The translations under genes and the position numbers were made by a program. This document shows, piece by piece, positions 35,427 through 44,665 of a stretch of 64,000 nucleotides of DNA (position 1 is its first letter; the number at the start of each line of letters is the position of its first letter). Below the pieces are notes generated by a model. That model saw only the letters and a list, made by a program, of their open reading frames with translations, made no database searches and had not been told where the DNA came from. The stretch comes from Bacteroidia bacterium (GTDB lineage Bacteria; Bacteroidota; Bacteroidia; J057). Location of the stretch: contig JAWKNO010000001.1 in NCBI GenBank assembly GCA_041391665.1, positions 1,612,001-1,676,000 of the forward strand. Direction: 5' to 3'.

Positions 35427-36233
35427 TTAATTCATAATCTCCAACCGCATCATCACGATCCCTTTTTTGAGGGTTGCGGCGGCAGTGGTAGCCTTCATCA
35501 AATCGTTGACGTTTTTACCCGGATGCACTTTCGCCATGTATTCCTGAAAGAAAGGTTTAAAATACTGCCTCATATCCTTGTAAAGGTCAACGGTTGCATC
35601 CTGATAAGGCATATCAGCCCCAAAGGGAAACCATTGCTGCATCAGCACCCATCCTTTGAGTTTTCCGTCGTTGATACGGGCCTGGTGTACGGGCTTCCAT
35701 ATATCCGTTTCCACTTTGACATGATCTGCACTGGTTTTTCCTTCGGGAAAATCAAAATAGTTGAGCACGGTCACAGTGGCGTCAGACATCTCTTTGGCGA
35801 AAATCGCATCAGTTACTGCCCAGACCTCTTCCTTGACGATGGTTCTCAGCTCTCCTGTGCGGTTGATTAATGCCATTTCCTCGGCATTAAAAAGTGACTC
35901 TACATTGTCCGGGTAAAATGACTTTTCATAAAAATCGGCCAGCTTTTCTTCACCGACATAGGTGTTGCGAGTGATAAAATTAAATTCAGAGTTTGCACCT
36001 GCTGGAGAAACCACTCTGAAAAATTCCCAGGAGTCAATCATACCGGCTTTCTTTTTGGCCTCGTGGATTCTTTTCCAGAGTTTTTCGACTTTGATATAGT
36101 CTTCTTCCATTCCAGGTGTAGCTTTCATGTAGTTCACAACATGGAAAACCGTGGGGCTGGTGTTTTGGGCAGAACCGGTAACAAACTGGCAAATGAAAAT
36201 TGCCAAAAGGAGGGAAATAATTGCTTTTCTCAT
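35427..36233 (-). CDS. Secreted protein with two dimeric alpha/beta-barrel-like halves
   Basis: About 268 residues from ATG at 36233 (ATG at 36254 adds seven). Signal peptide RKAIISLLLAIFICQFVTGS. Each half contains a similar pattern (MEEDYIKVEKLWKRIHEAK and ADHVKVETDIWKPVHQARI) with WEFFRVV and GWVLMQQWFPFG strands, which suggests a duplicated ABM/NIPSNAP-like fold. Family not recognised. Terminated by the hairpin at 35354. Confidence 0.6.
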   Translation of the reverse strand: MRKAIISLLLAIFICQFVTGSAQNTSPTVFHVVNYMKATPGMEEDYIKVEKLWKRIHEAKKKAGMIDSWEFFRVVSPAGANSEFNFITRNTYVGEEKLADFYEKSFYPDNVESLFNAEEMALINRTGELRTIVKEEVWAVTDAIFAKEMSDATVTVLNYFDFPEGKTSADHVKVETDIWKPVHQARINDGKLKGWVLMQQWFPFGADMPYQDATVDLYKDMRQYFKPFFQEYMAKVHPGKNVNDLMKATTAAATLKKGIVMMRLEIMN

Positions 36234-36533
36234 AATTTGGAAAATTATAGTCATGAAATATTGGGGATACAGAAAAGTTGCGATCAGTAATTGAACGCAT
36301 TAAAAAGCCAAGATTTGCAGGAGGTTGCGCTACTTATGACCAAATAGCATGAGAAGGGAAAAACACTTGTTTCTTAAATGTAAGATAAAATCATGAAAAA
36401 TCAATGTTTTAGGAATAATTTTTTATTGGAAAAATCAAATTTTTGTTTTAAAAGGATTCGCTATTGAATCATTAGCTTCTTTCTACCTGCTGACAATACA
36501 AAATTGCCCATTTCACAGGGAGGGAAAAATACA

Positions 36534-36585
36534 GGGAAATCCCCTGGTATATACTGGTTTTCCGGTATATACCAGGGGATTTCCC
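36534..36585. repeat. Perfect 21-bp inverted repeat
   Basis: Arms 36534-36554 and 36565-36585 are exact complements around a 10-base loop (TGGTTTTCCG). Lies 33 bases past the stop of the minus-strand gene at 36618, so it may act as its terminator, but no strong T run follows. The rest of 36234-36617 is AT-rich and empty. Confidence 0.7.
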
Positions 36586-36617
36586 AAGTCCATAGCCTGA
36601 TTCTATGCTATGCAGAT

Positions 36618-37925
36618 TTAGTATTTTAAAACCCGAATGGCTCCCACTGTTTCGCCTACACGTACTTTTGCAATGTAAACGCCGGGGGAAAAAGTCGCCA
36701 TATCAAGCGTTATCTCATTGTTTTCGCTGCGGGTTTTCAGCACCATTTGTCCCATTTGATTGTATAGCTCCAGTCCATCAATGCGGGCTTCAGCCTGAAT
36801 AAAAAACTGATCATGGACAGGGTTTGGGTAATAGGTGAGGTTGGCTTTTAATTCTTTTTCAATTCCTACGGAAGCTGCTGCGCCAAATTTTACATCATCC
36901 CAATAATAAACCGAATCAGCGCCAATCGCTACACCGTCTGAACCAAAGTAAAAGAAAATGGAAGCCATGTTGAAGTTATAACTAAAGTTGATGGCCGCAG
37001 TTCCTGTGGCTTCGTTGCTAAAGTCAAATTCCATAGTTTCCCATGCATTGGCGAGGGTGGTATTGGTTTGTGTTTCGACGCTACGTGTAGGATCTTTGGC
37101 GTCTTCTATTTTCAGGCGGACAGGGATTCCGACTTTTGGGGAATAGACACGAACGTTCATTTTGGTTTCAGTTGGTGATACGGGAATGGACGTTGCGAAT
37201 CTTGGTACGCCCATTGTCGTTCCTGCCCAGGTTGCAGCTCCCAAAGTCTTGACGGTTTTTGCAACTATATTGCTTCCTCCCGTCGGATCAGCAGACAAAG
37301 TAGAAGAGTTTCCGCCAAAATCACTCATCCTATAATCTACGGTCGTATCGTTGAAAGTAATAGGCAGATCAATCCGGGACAGATATGGGCCATCGAAAAT
37401 GAGCTGTACATCGTCAAACAAAAACGTAAAATTTGCAGAGCCATCGCCTACGGTTCCATTGTCAAAAATAAAAACAAGCTTAGAATAAGATAGCAAGGTA
37501 TCTATATAGTTATAATCAAAGGTCAGTTCTTCCCATGTATTGGCAACTGTAACGGTGTCTTCTACTTCAAAAAAGATGGCACCATCTGTCAGGTTTTCTG
37601 CCTTTAGCACTACGCGGGCGCCAGCGCGTGGGGAAAACACTTTTATTTTAAATGTCCGGTTGACCGAAAAATCGATGGGATTTTCCATTGTCAAAAAGGT
37701 GCCCCCCCAGGGATCTCCGACACCTTTGACCATCTGACCTACGTTTGCGCTGGTGTTGATGCCATTGGATTGCGGATTGGCGATGACTGTGGCTACACCT
37801 CCGCTGAAGTCGGTGAAGCTATAAACCTGGGTTGTGGATTCAAAGTCGACAGGAAGGGAAAGTCCCTGGGCAAAAGAGAAGTTTGCTCCTAAAAGGAGCA
37901 TAAAAAATGTACAAAATTTTGACAT
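36618..37925 (-). CDS. T9SS type A protein with two CBM-like repeats
   Basis: 435 residues. Signal peptide (CTFFMLLLGANFSFAQ). Two similar beta-sandwich repeats of about 170 residues, each with a LPVDFE or LPITFND start, FRV/KVFSPRAG-type strand, and a TWEELTFDY or AWETMEFDF strand, then DDVQL or DDVKF, resembling carbohydrate-binding modules seen on glycan-active Bacteroidota proteins. C-terminal type A sorting domain (LTYYPNPVHDQFFIQA to GAIRVLKY). No catalytic domain. Function likely binding; ligand unknown. Confidence 0.8.
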   Translation of the reverse strand: MSKFCTFFMLLLGANFSFAQGLSLPVDFESTTQVYSFTDFSGGVATVIANPQSNGINTSANVGQMVKGVGDPWGGTFLTMENPIDFSVNRTFKIKVFSPRAGARVVLKAENLTDGAIFFEVEDTVTVANTWEELTFDYNYIDTLLSYSKLVFIFDNGTVGDGSANFTFLFDDVQLIFDGPYLSRIDLPITFNDTTVDYRMSDFGGNSSTLSADPTGGSNIVAKTVKTLGAATWAGTTMGVPRFATSIPVSPTETKMNVRVYSPKVGIPVRLKIEDAKDPTRSVETQTNTTLANAWETMEFDFSNEATGTAAINFSYNFNMASIFFYFGSDGVAIGADSVYYWDDVKFGAAASVGIEKELKANLTYYPNPVHDQFFIQAEARIDGLELYNQMGQMVLKTRSENNEITLDMATFSPGVYIAKVRVGETVGAIRVLKY

Positions 37926-38172
37926 AATAGATGGGTTAATTCGTGGGTAAGAGCAGCCGTGCGCGGGAAGTCCGAATGCGATTTGCTCATTTATAAAATT
38001 GCCATCAAATATGGCCGATACCTAATTTTCTCTCACACCTCCTATACACCACCTCGCCCAAACACTACATTTTGGGTACGTCATATACGATAATGTCTGA
38101 GATCGCTCAACTTTGATAGGATAATGCTATCATCTGAATGAATCGTTCTATCTACCTGCATAGTGTATAGTG

Positions 38173-38180
38173 TAAATTTG
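38173..38180 (+). promoter_or_regulatory. Possible -7 element of aldehyde dehydrogenase gene
   Basis: TAAATTTG matches the Bacteroidota -7 consensus TAnnTTTG, 27 bases before the ATG at 38207. No convincing -33 TTTG is visible. Confidence 0.35.
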
Positions 38181-38206
38181 AAATATTACTACTAATACTC
38201 AGCATT

Positions 38207-39706
38207 ATGACTTATCAAAGACCAACTTTCAAGGCTCGTTATGAAAACTTCATAGGTGGGCAGTTTGTTCCCCCGGTAAAGGGCGAATACTTTGACAACA
38301 TCAGCCCCATCGACGGGAAAGTGTTCACTCAGGCTGCCCGCTCTGGCAAAGAAGACATTGAAGCTGCGCTCGACGCTGCGCATAAAGCTTTTCCTGCATG
38401 GAGCAAATCCTCTGCTGCCTCCCGCGCCAATATCCTCAACAAAATCGCCGATGTCATGGAGGCAAATCTGACTGAACTGGCGATTATCGAAACCATTGAC
38501 AATGGAAAGCCCATCCGGGAAACCATCAATGTTGACCTTCCGCTTTGTATTGACCACTTCCGTTATTTTGCTGGCGTGATCCGCGCTGAAGAAGGCGGAA
38601 TTTCTGAACATGACGAGCACACCGTCAGTATTTGCCTGCCTGAGCCATTGGGAGTGGTAGCCCAGATTATCCCCTGGAATTTCCCTCTCCTCATGGCTAC
38701 CTGGAAAATTGCCCCTGCCCTTGCTGCTGGTTGTTGTACGGTTGTAAAACCCGCCGAGCAGACACCGACTTCGATCATGTGTCTGATGGAACTGATCAAA
38801 GATGTGGTTCCCGCAGGTGTGTTAAATGTTGTTTCGGGTTTTGGCCCTGAAGCGGGCAAACCGCTGGCTCAGTCTCCTCGCGTTGCTAAAGTAGCATTCA
38901 CCGGAGAAACCACTACCGGACGCCTCATCATGCAATACGCTTCTGATAACCTCATCCCTGTTACTATGGAACTGGGCGGAAAATCCCCCAATATATTTTT
39001 CCCCTCAGTGATGGATGCCGACGACGAATATCTGGACAAAGCCATTGAAGGCGCGGTTCTGTTTGCGGTAAACCAGGGCGAAGTATGTACCTGCCCGTCG
39101 CGGATTCTGGTTCACGAAAGCATTTACGACCGGTTTATGGAAAGGGTAATTGCCCGTACCAATGCCATCAAAATGGGCAGCCCACTTGACAACACAACCA
39201 TGATGGGCGCGCAGGCTTCCAATGACCAGTATGAAAAAATCCAGTCCTATCTGAAGCTGGGAAGGGAAGAAGGTGCCGAACTCCTTTGCGGTGGCGATGT
39301 GAAAAAACTTGACGGCGAACTCAGCGGCGGATATTACATTCAGCCTACGCTTTTCAAAGGGCACAACAAAATGCGCATTTTCCAGGAAGAAATCTTCGGA
39401 CCGGTAGTATGTGTTACGACCTTCAAAACCACCGAAGAAGCCATTGAAATCGCCAACGATACCCTCTATGGCCTGGGCGCAGGCGTATGGACCCGCGATG
39501 CACACGAACTCTACCAGGTGCCCCGCGCGATTCAGGCAGGGCGTGTGTGGGTCAACTGCTATCATGCGTACCCGGCGCATGCACCTTTTGGCGGCTACAA
39601 AAAGTCAGGCTTCGGGCGGGAAAATCACAAAATGATGCTGGGCCATTACCGTCAGACAAAAAATATGTTGATCTCTTATAACAAGAACAAGTTGGGCTTT
39701 TTCTAA
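38207..39706 (+). CDS. Aldehyde dehydrogenase (NAD(P)-dependent)
   Basis: 499 residues, complete. Catalytic Cys294 in NQGEVCTCPSR, general base Glu255 in ELGGKSPN, and the NAD-binding FTGETTTG are all present; sequence is that of the AldA/AldB/ExaC group that oxidises short aliphatic aldehydes to acids. Followed by a DUF779 gene and a convergent AraC regulator, a conserved neighbourhood for this enzyme, which supports a role in alcohol or aldehyde oxidation. A hairpin with T run separates it from the DUF779 gene. Confidence 0.92.
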   Translation: MTYQRPTFKARYENFIGGQFVPPVKGEYFDNISPIDGKVFTQAARSGKEDIEAALDAAHKAFPAWSKSSAASRANILNKIADVMEANLTELAIIETIDNGKPIRETINVDLPLCIDHFRYFAGVIRAEEGGISEHDEHTVSICLPEPLGVVAQIIPWNFPLLMATWKIAPALAAGCCTVVKPAEQTPTSIMCLMELIKDVVPAGVLNVVSGFGPEAGKPLAQSPRVAKVAFTGETTTGRLIMQYASDNLIPVTMELGGKSPNIFFPSVMDADDEYLDKAIEGAVLFAVNQGEVCTCPSRILVHESIYDRFMERVIARTNAIKMGSPLDNTTMMGAQASNDQYEKIQSYLKLGREEGAELLCGGDVKKLDGELSGGYYIQPTLFKGHNKMRIFQEEIFGPVVCVTTFKTTEEAIEIANDTLYGLGAGVWTRDAHELYQVPRAIQAGRVWVNCYHAYPAHAPFGGYKKSGFGRENHKMMLGHYRQTKNMLISYNKNKLGFF

Positions 39707-39727
39707 TTTTTTTTAATTTCCATCAGG

Positions 39728-39772
39728 GTTCCTGCATCACTCCTGAGGGAGAGGACTGCAGGAACTTTTTTT
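39728..39772 (+). terminator. Hairpin terminator after aldehyde dehydrogenase
   Basis: GTTCCTGCA (39728-39736) pairs with TGCAGGAAC (39757-39765), followed by seven T. As it lies before the DUF779 gene it may only attenuate. Confidence 0.75.
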
Positions 39773-39789
39773 ATACAAAATCTAAAACA

Positions 39790-40164
39790 ATGACACCACG
39801 AATAACCATTAGCGAGGAAGCAAAAGCCGTCGTCAGCCAACTGAAAGCCCGGTTTGGCGAACTGATGTTTCACCAGAGTGGAGGATGTTGTGATGGGTCT
39901 CAGCCCATGTGTTTTGAGGTAGGTGATTTTCGTGTGGGAAGCAGTGATGTTTGTCTGGGCAGTATTGAGGGCTGCGAATTCTGGATGAGTAAAGATCAGT
40001 TTGAATACTGGCAATATACGCAGTTGAATATCCACATTACCCCAGGCCGGGGGTCGAGCTTTTCACTGGAAATACCGATGGGGTTGCGGTTTATTACCCA
40101 GTCGCGATTGTTTACAGATGAAGAAATGGCCAATCTTGCGCCATTGCGTTTTGTTGAGGATTGA
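39790..40164 (+). CDS. DUF779 domain-containing protein
   Basis: 124 residues with the conserved block HQSGGCCDGSQPMC and the later WQYTQLNIHITPGRGSSFSLE, the signature of DUF779. Cysteines suggest metal binding. In many bacteria it sits next to a short-chain aldehyde dehydrogenase, as here. Converges with the AraC regulator with no gap (stop at 40162-40164, next stop at 40165). Confidence 0.88.
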   Translation: MTPRITISEEAKAVVSQLKARFGELMFHQSGGCCDGSQPMCFEVGDFRVGSSDVCLGSIEGCEFWMSKDQFEYWQYTQLNIHITPGRGSSFSLEIPMGLRFITQSRLFTDEEMANLAPLRFVED

Positions 40165-41112
40165 TTATAGGAGGAGTGGATTATTTTTGTTGTTGAGCTG
40201 CTGATATTGTTTGGGGGTGATGCCTTCGAAGTGTTTAAATACGCGGATAAAATAATTGCAGTCCTCAAATCCCGCTTCGAAGGATACATTTTTGACAAAC
40301 AGATTCCGGTCTTTCAGGAGGTGTTTGGCCAGTTTGATTTTTTCTGAAAGCACCAGTTCCATCGGGCTGATGCCCAGTTCTCTTTTGATCAGCCTGTAAA
40401 GGGAAGCGGTACTCATATAAGCGGCATTGGCCAGGTGTTTTACCTCAATCTTTTCGGTCAGGTGTTGTTTGATATAGTCAATCACCTGGATCAGTTGCTG
40501 GCTTTTGCCGGTAAGGTCTTCGGTATCCACGGCTTTGAGCGACTGCGACTGAATGATTCTGACCAGCAGTTCCTGCAGGGTCAGGTCGGCAAATATATCT
40601 TTGGTAACGGAAGAACTCTGGCAAATCTGAACCAGCTTGTTGATGGTAATGGCCAGTTCTTCGTTGTTGTAGAAAAAATAATTGCGGTCGTCCAGTTGCC
40701 AGTAATTATCATTTCCCTCTTTAGGGTATTTTTCGTTGAGATATGCCAGCACCTGATTGATTTTGTGGTGGTCAATGGCCAGTGCCAGACATTGGGTAGG
40801 ATTGGAGAGCGTGGCTTCGGGGAAATCTATTTCCATCAGTGCACGTGCAGGAACGATGACAGACTCACCCGGCAGGTAGTCAAATTCCGGGTCGTCAAAC
40901 AGGTGCATGACTTTTTTTCCGCGGAGCATACTGGTGACAACCAGATCGTCAAACTTCAGGGGTACAAGTTCAGACTGTTTATAGGTTTCAAACAGATTGA
41001 GTTCGCAGCTTTCGAGATTATAGATGGTGCGGTTTTCGACCAGCGTTTTGAGAGAACCGTCGGGCGTGAGTTGCGGCGCCAGGGGAGTAACCTTTCGTTT
41101 GGAGAGTTTCAT
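40165..41112 (-). CDS. AraC family transcriptional regulator
   Basis: 315 residues. N-terminal AraC_N-type sensor domain of about 190 residues (GESVIVPARALMEIDFPEA), followed by two helix-turn-helix motifs (VKHLANAAYMSTASLYRLIKR and VKNVSFEAGFEDCNYFIRVFK) and the FKHFEGITPKQY ending. It is likely to activate the neighbouring aldehyde dehydrogenase/DUF779 genes; no operator was identified. Confidence 0.88.
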   Translation of the reverse strand: MKLSKRKVTPLAPQLTPDGSLKTLVENRTIYNLESCELNLFETYKQSELVPLKFDDLVVTSMLRGKKVMHLFDDPEFDYLPGESVIVPARALMEIDFPEATLSNPTQCLALAIDHHKINQVLAYLNEKYPKEGNDNYWQLDDRNYFFYNNEELAITINKLVQICQSSSVTKDIFADLTLQELLVRIIQSQSLKAVDTEDLTGKSQQLIQVIDYIKQHLTEKIEVKHLANAAYMSTASLYRLIKRELGISPMELVLSEKIKLAKHLLKDRNLFVKNVSFEAGFEDCNYFIRVFKHFEGITPKQYQQLNNKNNPLLL

Positions 41113-41209
41113 GCTAAACAGATCGTAGTCCTGTTAAGCAAGATAAACAAATTTTTATTGATTTCCCTATATTCAAGCGCTACAACGGTTTGGCAGCTAA
41201 GCCATGGTT

Positions 41210-41839
41210 TTAATGTGGCTTAGGTGCGGTTATTTGTAAAAATTCCCCCTTACCTTTTTCAGTTAGATACGGATAGAAGAAGGAAATTAAAAGGAAAGCA
41301 TATTTTTCGATCTTTTCTTCCTTGCTAAGGATATCGTAAATGGATGATGAAGTCAACCAGTGGTCACTCAATATTTTGATCAATGTGATCAGGTTTTTGA
41401 ACTCATTTTCAAATTCCTCTGCCCGCATCAGGCCATTATTGATCATCTGTTCGATCACGGTTTGATACATCCTGGATCTTACTTGTTCAACCGAAACCAA
41501 CACTTCTTTCACTCTCGGAAATGAGGAACAGATATACTTCAGATCATTGAACAAAAATCTAAATTCATACACAACCGAGAAACCCACTTTAGTTCCATTG
41601 AAGAAATCTTGCAAGTTAACGGTAGGATGATCGATTTCTTTATTGAGCTTGATGGCTCTCTGCAACATCTGATCATGTAGGTACAGAATGATGCTTTCAT
41701 GATCTGGAAAATGGTAGATCAGATTGCTGTGACTGATACCTGATTCCTTCGCCAATTGACGGATAGAAACATTATTCACTCCCTGTGAATTGTACAGTTC
41801 CTGTGCAGTGTTTATTATTTTTTCTTTTGTTTTATTCAT
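41210..41839 (-). CDS. TetR/AcrR family repressor
   Basis: 209 residues. N-terminal HTH (VSIRQLAKESGISHSNLIYHF) is typical TetR; the C-terminal ligand domain is less conserved. ATG at 41839. Two near-palindromic sites sit between its start and the divergent gene at 41900, so it probably represses both. Inducer unknown. Confidence 0.9.
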   Translation of the reverse strand: MNKTKEKIINTAQELYNSQGVNNVSIRQLAKESGISHSNLIYHFPDHESIILYLHDQMLQRAIKLNKEIDHPTVNLQDFFNGTKVGFSVVYEFRFLFNDLKYICSSFPRVKEVLVSVEQVRSRMYQTVIEQMINNGLMRAEEFENEFKNLITLIKILSDHWLTSSSIYDILSKEEKIEKYAFLLISFFYPYLTEKGKGEFLQITAPKPH

Positions 41840-41881
41840 TTAGTCCAATTGGTCTAAATTTTTTAGTACATTTGGTCTAAA
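41839..41881. promoter_or_regulatory. Tandem operators for the TetR repressor
   Basis: Two 20-bp imperfect palindromes TTTAG-N10-CTAAA at 41839-41858 and 41862-41881, sharing TTTAGT, CA, TTGGTCTAAA. Centres are 23 bp apart. The first includes the last base of the ATG of the repressor gene. Confidence 0.75.
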
Positions 41882-41899
41882 ATTAATCAATTCCTTGTT

Positions 41900-42583
41900 A
41901 TGAAAAGAAAACAAATTCTGCAGATTACAAATACCTCATGGTTTCCGTCCTTTTTAACTCGTTGTATCTATGAGTTTATGACATGGTTTGTTATGAAAGT
42001 CAATGCGGCAAAACCCTTTTTACCAGTAATTGAAGAAGGTTTAGCACATGCAAACCGAATAGTGGTGATCAATAAGAAGTGCGGGGCCGGATTTGAAACT
42101 GTCAATCCTTTAATCGACGAAAAGATTGGTAGAGGGATAGTGGATGCGCAGAATTTTACAGCGAAGGAAGAGGGTCTGTATCTGAGCGTCAATTCTTTTC
42201 ATCAGTTCACTGCGGATGAAGCAAAGGCTATACTGACGAAGGTTTCAAAAAACAGGCAGCCGATCGTGGTGGTGGAGGGTAATAACGATAGCCTTTGGCA
42301 AGTATTCGGGATGGCCGTTATCGTTCCATTGACCGTGATTCTGACAGCACCGTTTGTCAAACCTTTCCGTGTGGAAAGACTGGTTTTTACCTATTTGATA
42401 CCTGTGTTACCTTTCGTTACTTTTTTAGACGGGTTCATTGCTTTATTCAAGCTTTACGCTCCACAGGATCTCGATGAATTGACCGCATCCATTGACGCAA
42501 AAAACTATTACTGGAGATCCGGTAAAATGGATAACGGAAGAGGGGGAAAGATCATCTATTTAATTGGTTATCCTGTGAAATAA
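41900..42583 (+). CDS. Degenerate SAM-methyltransferase-like membrane protein
   Basis: 227 residues. Overall pattern (TWFVMKV..., LSVNSFHQFTADEAKAILTK, then two hydrophobic helices LTVILTAPFVKPF and LVFTYLIPVLPFVTFLDGFIA, and IYLIGYPVK at the end) resembles a Bacteroidota family related to class I methyltransferases, judged from memory. The glycine-rich SAM loop is not obvious (VVINKKCGAGFE), so activity is doubtful. Divergent from the TetR gene and sharing its operators, so probably controlled by it. Confidence 0.6.
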   Translation: MKRKQILQITNTSWFPSFLTRCIYEFMTWFVMKVNAAKPFLPVIEEGLAHANRIVVINKKCGAGFETVNPLIDEKIGRGIVDAQNFTAKEEGLYLSVNSFHQFTADEAKAILTKVSKNRQPIVVVEGNNDSLWQVFGMAVIVPLTVILTAPFVKPFRVERLVFTYLIPVLPFVTFLDGFIALFKLYAPQDLDELTASIDAKNYYWRSGKMDNGRGGKIIYLIGYPVK

Positions 42584-42759
42584 TTGCGGATGACACCTGT
42601 CTAAACGCCCCCATACTATATCGTCTCACCGCTTTTGGTATGAATGAGTCGTTGATATAGTCCCAATAGGGATAAAATGTACTTAAGGCATCACCGATAG
42701 AGCTATTTTGCCGCAGATAATTTCGTGGAAAGTGGTATTTTGGAGGGAATTAATTCTAT

Positions 42760-43380
42760 ATGCTAATGCCCAAACGTAACCTCCTCCTCCTGCTGGTTTT
42801 TGTTTTTGTGTTCCTGCGGCTCTCCGCGCAAACAGCGCCTGCCGCAAATGCTGACGCTCTGCCTTATTACGAAATTCCCGCTTATCCCGATAGTTTTTCC
42901 GCCGAAAATGTGGTCGCCCGCATGATTGACGGGCTGGGCTTTCGCTATTACTGGGCGACCGAAGGGTTGCGTGCTGAAGACCTGGCTTTCAGACCTTCAC
43001 CAGAAGCCAGAACGAGCGAAGAGACGATTGACCATATCATGGGATTATCCGCTGTCATTCTGAATGGAATCAAACAACAGCCCAACGTGCGAAGCGGAGA
43101 AGAAACTTCCACGTTGTCATTTGAAGTAAAAAGAAAAACTACGCTGGAGAACCTGAAAGAAGCCAGCGACCGCCTCAAAACCTCAGGTGCCAAACTGGAA
43201 GACTACAATATCGTTTTTATGAATGGTGATTCAAAAACCGAATTTCCCTTCTGGAATATGCTCAACGGCCCGATATCCGACGCGCTTTGGCATGTCGGCC
43301 AGGTAATCACTTTTCGACGGTCTTCGGGCAACCCATTCAACAGCAAAGCCAGCGTTTTGACGGGAAAAGTGAGGCAGTAA
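42760..43380 (+). CDS. Secreted DinB-like protein
   Basis: 206 residues with a signal peptide (NLLLLLVFVFVFLRLSAQ). A four-helix DinB fold is suggested by VARMIDGLGFRYYWATEGL, TIDHIMGLSAVILNGI and ALWHVGQVITFRR, which hold the His residues expected to bind metal. Members of this superfamily act as thiol-dependent or metal-dependent enzymes; this one would act in the periplasm. ATG at 42760, with another Met at residue 3. Confidence 0.75.
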   Translation: MLMPKRNLLLLLVFVFVFLRLSAQTAPAANADALPYYEIPAYPDSFSAENVVARMIDGLGFRYYWATEGLRAEDLAFRPSPEARTSEETIDHIMGLSAVILNGIKQQPNVRSGEETSTLSFEVKRKTTLENLKEASDRLKTSGAKLEDYNIVFMNGDSKTEFPFWNMLNGPISDALWHVGQVITFRRSSGNPFNSKASVLTGKVRQ

Positions 43381-43482
43381 GCGGCCGGTTTTAAAAGCAG
43401 ACTTGTATAAAATAACTGCGTCGTCAGGGCCATGTGTACAGCTGGCGCGACTGGAAAATTGAAGTATAACCAAAAAATATTT

Positions 43483-43517
43483 CCCGCAGATTGAAAATCC
43501 GATTTTCAATCTGCGGG
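43483..43517. terminator. Bidirectional hairpin terminator, repeated at 57690
   Basis: 17-bp arms 43483-43499 and 43501-43517 are exact complements around one base; A run before and GATTTTTA after. A near-identical hairpin lies at 57690-57724. Confidence 0.75.
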
Positions 43518-43588
43518 GATTTTTAAAGATTCGAGTATGATTCTATGAGTAATTACACAGGTGCGAAGTTTGAAAGGCCTGCCGGGAG

Positions 43589-44326
43589 CTAACGAATAAC
43601 TGTTTTTAAACCAAAACCAGAATCAACAAGGTCACACAAATACAAACAAGCCTCGCGAAAGGAATTTTGTTCGGGTGACCACTTCGATACTTTCTGATAC
43701 AGGTATATTTCACTGTCAAAAACAGCAGCTTCAATTGTCCATGTGGAGCCATCAAATCCCGAACGCTCACTTATATTCCCCCGGATATCCCAAAAAGAAA
43801 AACGATCTAATTTTTGAGATATTTCACTCCAATCACCTGTAAATGGATAGGAGGAACTGTCGCATAGAATTTGATACTCAGGTATGGTTTGAGCGATAAG
43901 CTTTGTTGCAATTATATTAATTTTTTTTACTCTCACATAGCTGCTGTCACCTTTTCTCACTAAAGTTACGGCAGCATATGTTCCGATAATATCAGAACTA
44001 TAAAGAAACCTCACAATTGCATCTCCTTCGGTTTCTCGCCCATAATCCGGTTCATTCAGTAAGGCTAAAAACTGTTTTTTGCCTTCGGATGTTTCTCGTT
44101 CATATTCAATATCATTTCTAATATCTTCCAGGCATAGCTTATCGCTGACCAGATAATTCAGGAAGTAATTTGCCTGACCATTCTGGTTTAAAACCGCTGC
44201 ATATTCTGTAAGTGCGTTGCGCAACTCAGCTCCCATAAGATCAGAAGAAGGGGGTGGGGTAGGGGTGCTTTTGCAACAAGATAAAAAGCAAACGCCTGCA
44301 ATGATGATCCCAGATATTATTTTCAT
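43589..44326 (-). CDS. Hypothetical lipoprotein
   Basis: 245 residues with lipobox CFLSCCKS (Cys about 17). Mature part is beta-rich (DAIVRFLYSSDIIGTYAAVTLV, FSFWDIRGNISERSGFDGS). Family not recognised. Its stop is embedded in the sequence GCCGGGAGCTA and its upstream side begins in sequence repeated at 57.8 kb, so a copy of the surroundings without the gene exists there. Confidence 0.6.
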   Translation of the reverse strand: MKIISGIIIAGVCFLSCCKSTPTPPPSSDLMGAELRNALTEYAAVLNQNGQANYFLNYLVSDKLCLEDIRNDIEYERETSEGKKQFLALLNEPDYGRETEGDAIVRFLYSSDIIGTYAAVTLVRKGDSSYVRVKKINIIATKLIAQTIPEYQILCDSSSYPFTGDWSEISQKLDRFSFWDIRGNISERSGFDGSTWTIEAAVFDSEIYLYQKVSKWSPEQNSFREACLYLCDLVDSGFGLKTVIR

Positions 44327-44340
44327 ATTTGATTTATTTC

Positions 44341-44365
44341 ATTAACATTCGATTCCTCCGGAATC
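44341..44365. repeat. 25-bp repeat also found at 57809
   Basis: ATTAACATTCGATTCCTCCG continuing to GAATC is the same at 44341-44365 and 57809-57833. Contains a GATTCC-TCC-GGAATC dyad. The 44327-44665 gap otherwise has a CCCC/GGGG hairpin near 44389 and the palindrome at 44602. Confidence 0.7.
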
Positions 44366-44601
44366 AAGGCTGCGTGACCTTCGCGCCTTTTGGGGCTACC
44401 CCAAAACCTGCCAAAAGACATCATTACTTTTTCCTGATTCCATAATCATAAACCAGGGCGTTTGGTACAAGGTTAAGGAAAAAAACATTGAAATTTTTTT
44501 AGAAGATCCCTCTCCCCAAATAAGCAAATCAAGTGTATTAACCTGAAAAGTGAGGGATTAGAGAATGTCCGCAGGCGGATTTTGGAAAAAATGCTAATCT
44601 T

Positions 44602-44638
44602 TTATACAAATCCGGGATAGTATCCCAGATTTGTATAA
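44602..44638. promoter_or_regulatory. 37-bp palindrome upstream of the ATPase gene
   Basis: TTATACAAATC pairs with GATTTGTATAA (11 bp), then one mismatch, then GGGATA with TATCCC around a single base. Ends 27 bases before the ATG at 44666. Either an operator or a 5' RNA hairpin. Confidence 0.6.
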
Positions 44639-44665
44639 GATTTCCCATTTTGTTATTTTAGCAGT

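Noticed and set aside
44388..44406. TTTTGGGG/CCCCAAAA hairpin as a terminator
   Set aside because: Short stem with no following T run on either strand; no gene ends directly at it.
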